Positions 61,467 through 64,000 of a stretch of DNA of 64,000 nucleotides are shown here, in pieces (the stretch's first letter is position 1; each line of letters starts with the position of its first letter). Source of the DNA: Anaerostipes hadrus ATCC 29173 = JCM 17467 (GTDB taxonomy: Bacteria > Bacillota > Clostridia > Lachnospirales > Lachnospiraceae). Under the pieces are notes generated by a model, which worked only from the letters and a program-made list of their open reading frames with translations, had not been told where the DNA came from and ran no database searches. Position numbers and translations under genes: made by a program. The DNA is taken from assembly GCF_030296915.1 (NCBI RefSeq), contig NZ_AP028031.1:1111501-1175500 (forward strand), given 5' to 3'.

Positions 61467-62120
61467 ATGGCAAACTCAGATAAGAATATTTCCTCAGCAG
61501 TTATCAAACGACTTCCTAGGTATTTCAGATATTTAGGAGCGTTAAAAGCGAAGAATATTACAAGAATCTCTTCAAAAGAATTAAGTGAACAGATGATGGT
61601 AACAGCATCGCAGATTCGTCAGGACCTTAACAATTTTGGTGGATTTGGGCAGCAGGGATACGGATATAATGTAGATAATCTGTATACAGAGATTGGTAAG
61701 ATCTTAGGTCTGGATAAGAGAAATGACATGATCATTGTTGGAGCCGGAAATCTTGGACAGGCTCTTGCGAATTATCAGTCTTTTAATGAAGATTATGGAT
61801 ACAAAGTCATGGCACTTTTTGATGTGAATCCAAAGCTGATCGGAATTTCTGTCCGTGGAGTGAAAGTTCTTGATACAGATGAACTAGAGAACTTTATCAA
61901 AACACATGGAATTAAGATCGCTGCACTGACAATTCCGAAGGATCAGGCACCTGCGATCGCAAAGAAGATGGCAGAATGGGGAATTAAAGGATTCTGGAAT
62001 TTTGCACCAATCGATCTTCATTTACCAGATAATGTTACAGTAGAGAATGTACATTTAGCAGAAAGTCTGATGACATTAACATACAATGTCCACAACCGTG
62101 AAGAGAGTGAGAACGAATAG
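61467..62120 (+). CDS. rex: Redox-sensing transcriptional repressor Rex
   Basis: A 217-residue repressor that senses the NADH/NAD+ ratio. The N-terminal winged helix (RLPRYFRYLGAL, ISSKELSEQMMVTASQIRQDL) is followed by a Rossmann domain (IIVGAGNLGQALANY, ALFDVNPKLIGI) and a domain-swapping C-terminal helix. It controls fermentation genes in clostridia. GGAGG precedes the start. It is followed by acpS after 11 bases. Confidence 0.97.
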   Translation: MANSDKNISSAVIKRLPRYFRYLGALKAKNITRISSKELSEQMMVTASQIRQDLNNFGGFGQQGYGYNVDNLYTEIGKILGLDKRNDMIIVGAGNLGQALANYQSFNEDYGYKVMALFDVNPKLIGISVRGVKVLDTDELENFIKTHGIKIAALTIPKDQAPAIAKKMAEWGIKGFWNFAPIDLHLPDNVTVENVHLAESLMTLTYNVHNREESENE

Positions 62121-62131
62121 CAGGTAAGAAG

Positions 62132-62494
62132 ATGATTGCTGGAATAGGAACAGATCTCGTAGAGATATACCGGATAGAAGAGATGATTCTTCGAGGAAGA
62201 CATCTTTCAAGAATTTTTACGACAACTGAATTAGCATATGCAAAAGACAATGCTACGACTTTAGCTGGCAATTTTGCTGTAAAAGAAGCCGTTTCCAAAG
62301 TATTTGGAACCGGCTTTTTCGGTGTGGAACCATATGAGATTGAAGTGTTGAGAAATGAATCAGGTGCGCCATATGTCAAATTATATGGAAATGCGAAAGA
62401 GATAGCAAAAGATAAACAAGTTTCAAGAATTCATGTATCGATCACGAATACAAGAGAATTTGCACAAGCTTTTGCGATAGGAGAATGCGTATGA
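62132..62494 (+). CDS. acpS: Holo-[acyl-carrier-protein] synthase
   Basis: A 120-residue enzyme transferring phosphopantetheine from CoA to acyl carrier protein. Mg-binding residues are D8 (GIGTDLVEI) and Glu in FAVKEAVSKVFGTG; the C-terminal HVSITNTREFAQAFAI is typical. AGGTAAG precedes the start. The stop overlaps the start of the NnrD/E gene (ATGA). Confidence 0.96.
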   Translation: MIAGIGTDLVEIYRIEEMILRGRHLSRIFTTTELAYAKDNATTLAGNFAVKEAVSKVFGTGFFGVEPYEIEVLRNESGAPYVKLYGNAKEIAKDKQVSRIHVSITNTREFAQAFAIGECV

Positions 62495-63972
62495 GATATG
62501 TATTAAAGAATCAGGAGATGCAAACGGTCGATCATGAGACGATTCATGGAATAGGAATTCCGGGACTTGTATTGATGGAAAGAGCATCTAAAGCAGTTGC
62601 AGATAAGGCTGCACAGATAGCAGATCATTCACAGAGGATATTGATCATTTCAGGAATTGGCAATAATGGAGGAGATGCACTTGCTTGTACGAGAATTTTG
62701 TTGGAGCAGGATTATTTAGTGGATTATATGATCGTTGGTAATATAGAAAAAGCTTCAGCAGATCTGAAATTACAGCTTCAGATACTTAAGAATCTAGGCT
62801 ATTTTCCGATAGATTGTGAAGATGTAAATTTTCATGAATATGATCTTTTGATCGAAGGGATTTTTGGAGTTGGACTTTCTAGAGAAGTTGGTGGTGTTTA
62901 TAAAGAAGTCATTGAACGGATCAATGCATGTGGTAAGCCTGTGATCGCAATTGATATTCCATCTGGAATCAGTGGAGATAGTGGAAAGATTCTTGGATGT
63001 GCAGTGCATGCGTCATCAACAGTTACATTTGGTGGATATAAAAGAGGTCATTTATTATATCCAGGACGAGAATATTGTGGAGATATTAAACTGGTATCCA
63101 TAGGATTTCATGACCAGACGATCAAAAAGTATGCGACAGGATATATATTAGAGGAAAGTGATCATTTAATGCCAGAAAGAAAAGCATATTCCAATAAAGG
63201 AAGCTATGGGAAGATTTTGATCATTGCTGGAAATGAAACAATGTCAGGAGCTGCATGTTTTGCAGCAGAGGCAGCACTTCGGATGGGTGCAGGACTTGTG
63301 AAAGTGCTTTCTGATGCTGGAAATCGTCAGATTTTACAGACAAGACTTCCAGAAATTTTATTTGGAGAACGAAAAGATTTAGAAGAATCTTTAGAATGGT
63401 GTGATTGTATCTTGTTTGGCCCAGGAGTTGGTGTCAGTGAAGAAATGAAAGAAATGTTAGAGATGGTTTTGAAAAAAGGAAAAAAACCATTGGTCATTGA
63501 TGCAGACGGATTAAATATAATCAGTAGATTTAACATGAAAATTGATTATCCATATGGGACGATCATGACTCCACATTTGATGGAGGCAGCAAGATTGATG
63601 TCATGTGATATCACACAGATCAAAGAAGATCTATGTCAGAGTGCACAAGATCTTGCAGAGAAATATCATTGTACAGCTGTTTTAAAAGATGCAACAACTA
63701 TCGTTGCACGAGAAGATGATTTGGTGTATATTAATCAAAGCGGAAATGATGGAATGGCGACTGGAGGAAGTGGAGATGTTCTTGCGGGAATGATCACAGG
63801 CCTTTTGGGGGAAGGATTATCTGTTCATGAGGCAGCAGTTCACGGAGTTTATCTTCACGGTCTTGCAGGAGATCATGCAAAGCATGATCTGGGCGCTTAC
63901 AGCATGATCGCATCAGATATTATTGCTCATATAAAGGACGTTACAGGAGGAAATTATGAACCAGTACTATAG
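62491..63972 (+). CDS. nnrD: Bifunctional NAD(P)H-hydrate repair enzyme (epimerase/dehydratase)
   Basis: A 493-residue fusion. The N-terminal NnrE-type epimerase (about 1-215: GNGGDALACTRIL-type motif, IDIPSGISGDSGKI) is joined to a C-terminal NnrD ADP-dependent dehydratase (about 220-493: GSYGKILIIAGNETMSGA, TPHLMEAARLM, TGGSGDVLAGMITGLL). It repairs hydrated NADH and NADPH. Start 62491 gives an ATGA overlap with acpS and good spacing from AGGAG; the ATG at 62485 is too close to that site. It overlaps the start of alr by 17 bases. Confidence 0.95.
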   Translation: MRYVLKNQEMQTVDHETIHGIGIPGLVLMERASKAVADKAAQIADHSQRILIISGIGNNGGDALACTRILLEQDYLVDYMIVGNIEKASADLKLQLQILKNLGYFPIDCEDVNFHEYDLLIEGIFGVGLSREVGGVYKEVIERINACGKPVIAIDIPSGISGDSGKILGCAVHASSTVTFGGYKRGHLLYPGREYCGDIKLVSIGFHDQTIKKYATGYILEESDHLMPERKAYSNKGSYGKILIIAGNETMSGAACFAAEAALRMGAGLVKVLSDAGNRQILQTRLPEILFGERKDLEESLEWCDCILFGPGVGVSEEMKEMLEMVLKKGKKPLVIDADGLNIISRFNMKIDYPYGTIMTPHLMEAARLMSCDITQIKEDLCQSAQDLAEKYHCTAVLKDATTIVAREDDLVYINQSGNDGMATGGSGDVLAGMITGLLGEGLSVHEAAVHGVYLHGLAGDHAKHDLGAYSMIASDIIAHIKDVTGGNYEPVL

Positions 63973-64000
63973 AGTGCATGCAGTTATTGATCTGGATGCA
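63956..64000 (+). CDS. alr: Alanine racemase, first 15 codons (cut by window end)
   Basis: A GGAGG lies five bases before the ATG, and the first residues (MNQYYRVHAVIDLDA) match the N-terminus of alanine racemase, which makes D-alanine for peptidoglycan. The order acpS-nnrD-alr is common in Firmicutes and supports the call. The PLP lysine region is outside the window. Confidence 0.75.
   Translation, partial: MNQYYRVHAVIDLDA

Overview
The window is a 64 kb stretch of chromosome from a low-GC, anaerobic, endospore-forming member of the Clostridia, most likely Lachnospiraceae (an Anaerostipes/Blautia-like gut organism). I base this on A+T-rich codon use, a glycyl-radical enzyme with its activase, the redox repressor Rex, spore genes (gpr, spoIIP), and the gene order comEC-holA-rpsT-gpr-spoIIP-lepA-hemW. 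The genus is an inference. I saw no rRNA, tRNA, CRISPR array or prophage.

Layout. 1-4.6 kb: end of a WalJ-type metallo-hydrolase, an ACT-domain protein with its DUF711 partner, tyrS and a YczE-like membrane protein. 4.8-7.4 kb: gene decay (histidine-kinase remnant, truncated HAD hydrolase, internally deleted PD-(D/E)XK protein) around an intact ArsR-type autorepressor/SdpI pair. 7.5-12.8 kb: a YbiW-type glycyl-radical enzyme, its activase, fructose-6-phosphate aldolase and a DeoR regulator. 12.9-15.1 kb: a BspA-type surface protein and a small membrane protein. 15.2-20 kb: the CIRCE-controlled hrcA-grpE-dnaK-dnaJ operon.

20-30.8 kb is an accessory island. It holds a BlaI repressor whose N-terminus is cut by a hairpin repeat, a BlaR1-like M56 sensor protease, and several small secreted or membrane proteins. 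One secreted family is present as one complete and two partial copies. A PadR gene is disrupted by a TnpB element. The vitamin B6 set pdxR/pdxST lies inside the island. 30.8-36.3 kb: a large lipoprotein, argH and small genes. 36.3-38.7 kb: a 232-bp hairpin repeat, then an IS110-family element lying inside a long palindrome. 38.7-44.7 kb: argG divergent from argCJBD, with an ArgR-like promoter region. 44.8-64 kb: a DMT transporter, comEA, a two-component system, a GerMN lipoprotein, comEC, holA, rpsT, gpr, spoIIP, lepA, hemW, a subtilase, a glycosyltransferase with a frameshifted tail, an ABC-F protein, rex, acpS, nnrD/E and the start of alr.

Functionally, argH, argG and argCJBD supply most of arginine biosynthesis. 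pdxS/pdxT make pyridoxal phosphate under PdxR. The YbiW cluster is predicted to feed an anhydro-sugar phosphate into glycolysis. The most unusual signals are (i) two 231/232-bp intergenic hairpins whose outer 39-bp stems differ in sequence but stay perfectly paired, (ii) the BlaI/M56/secreted-protein module, in which the sensor's C-terminal domain looks like the protein encoded next to it, and (iii) the microdeletions, hairpin insertion and IS scars that have reshaped that island.
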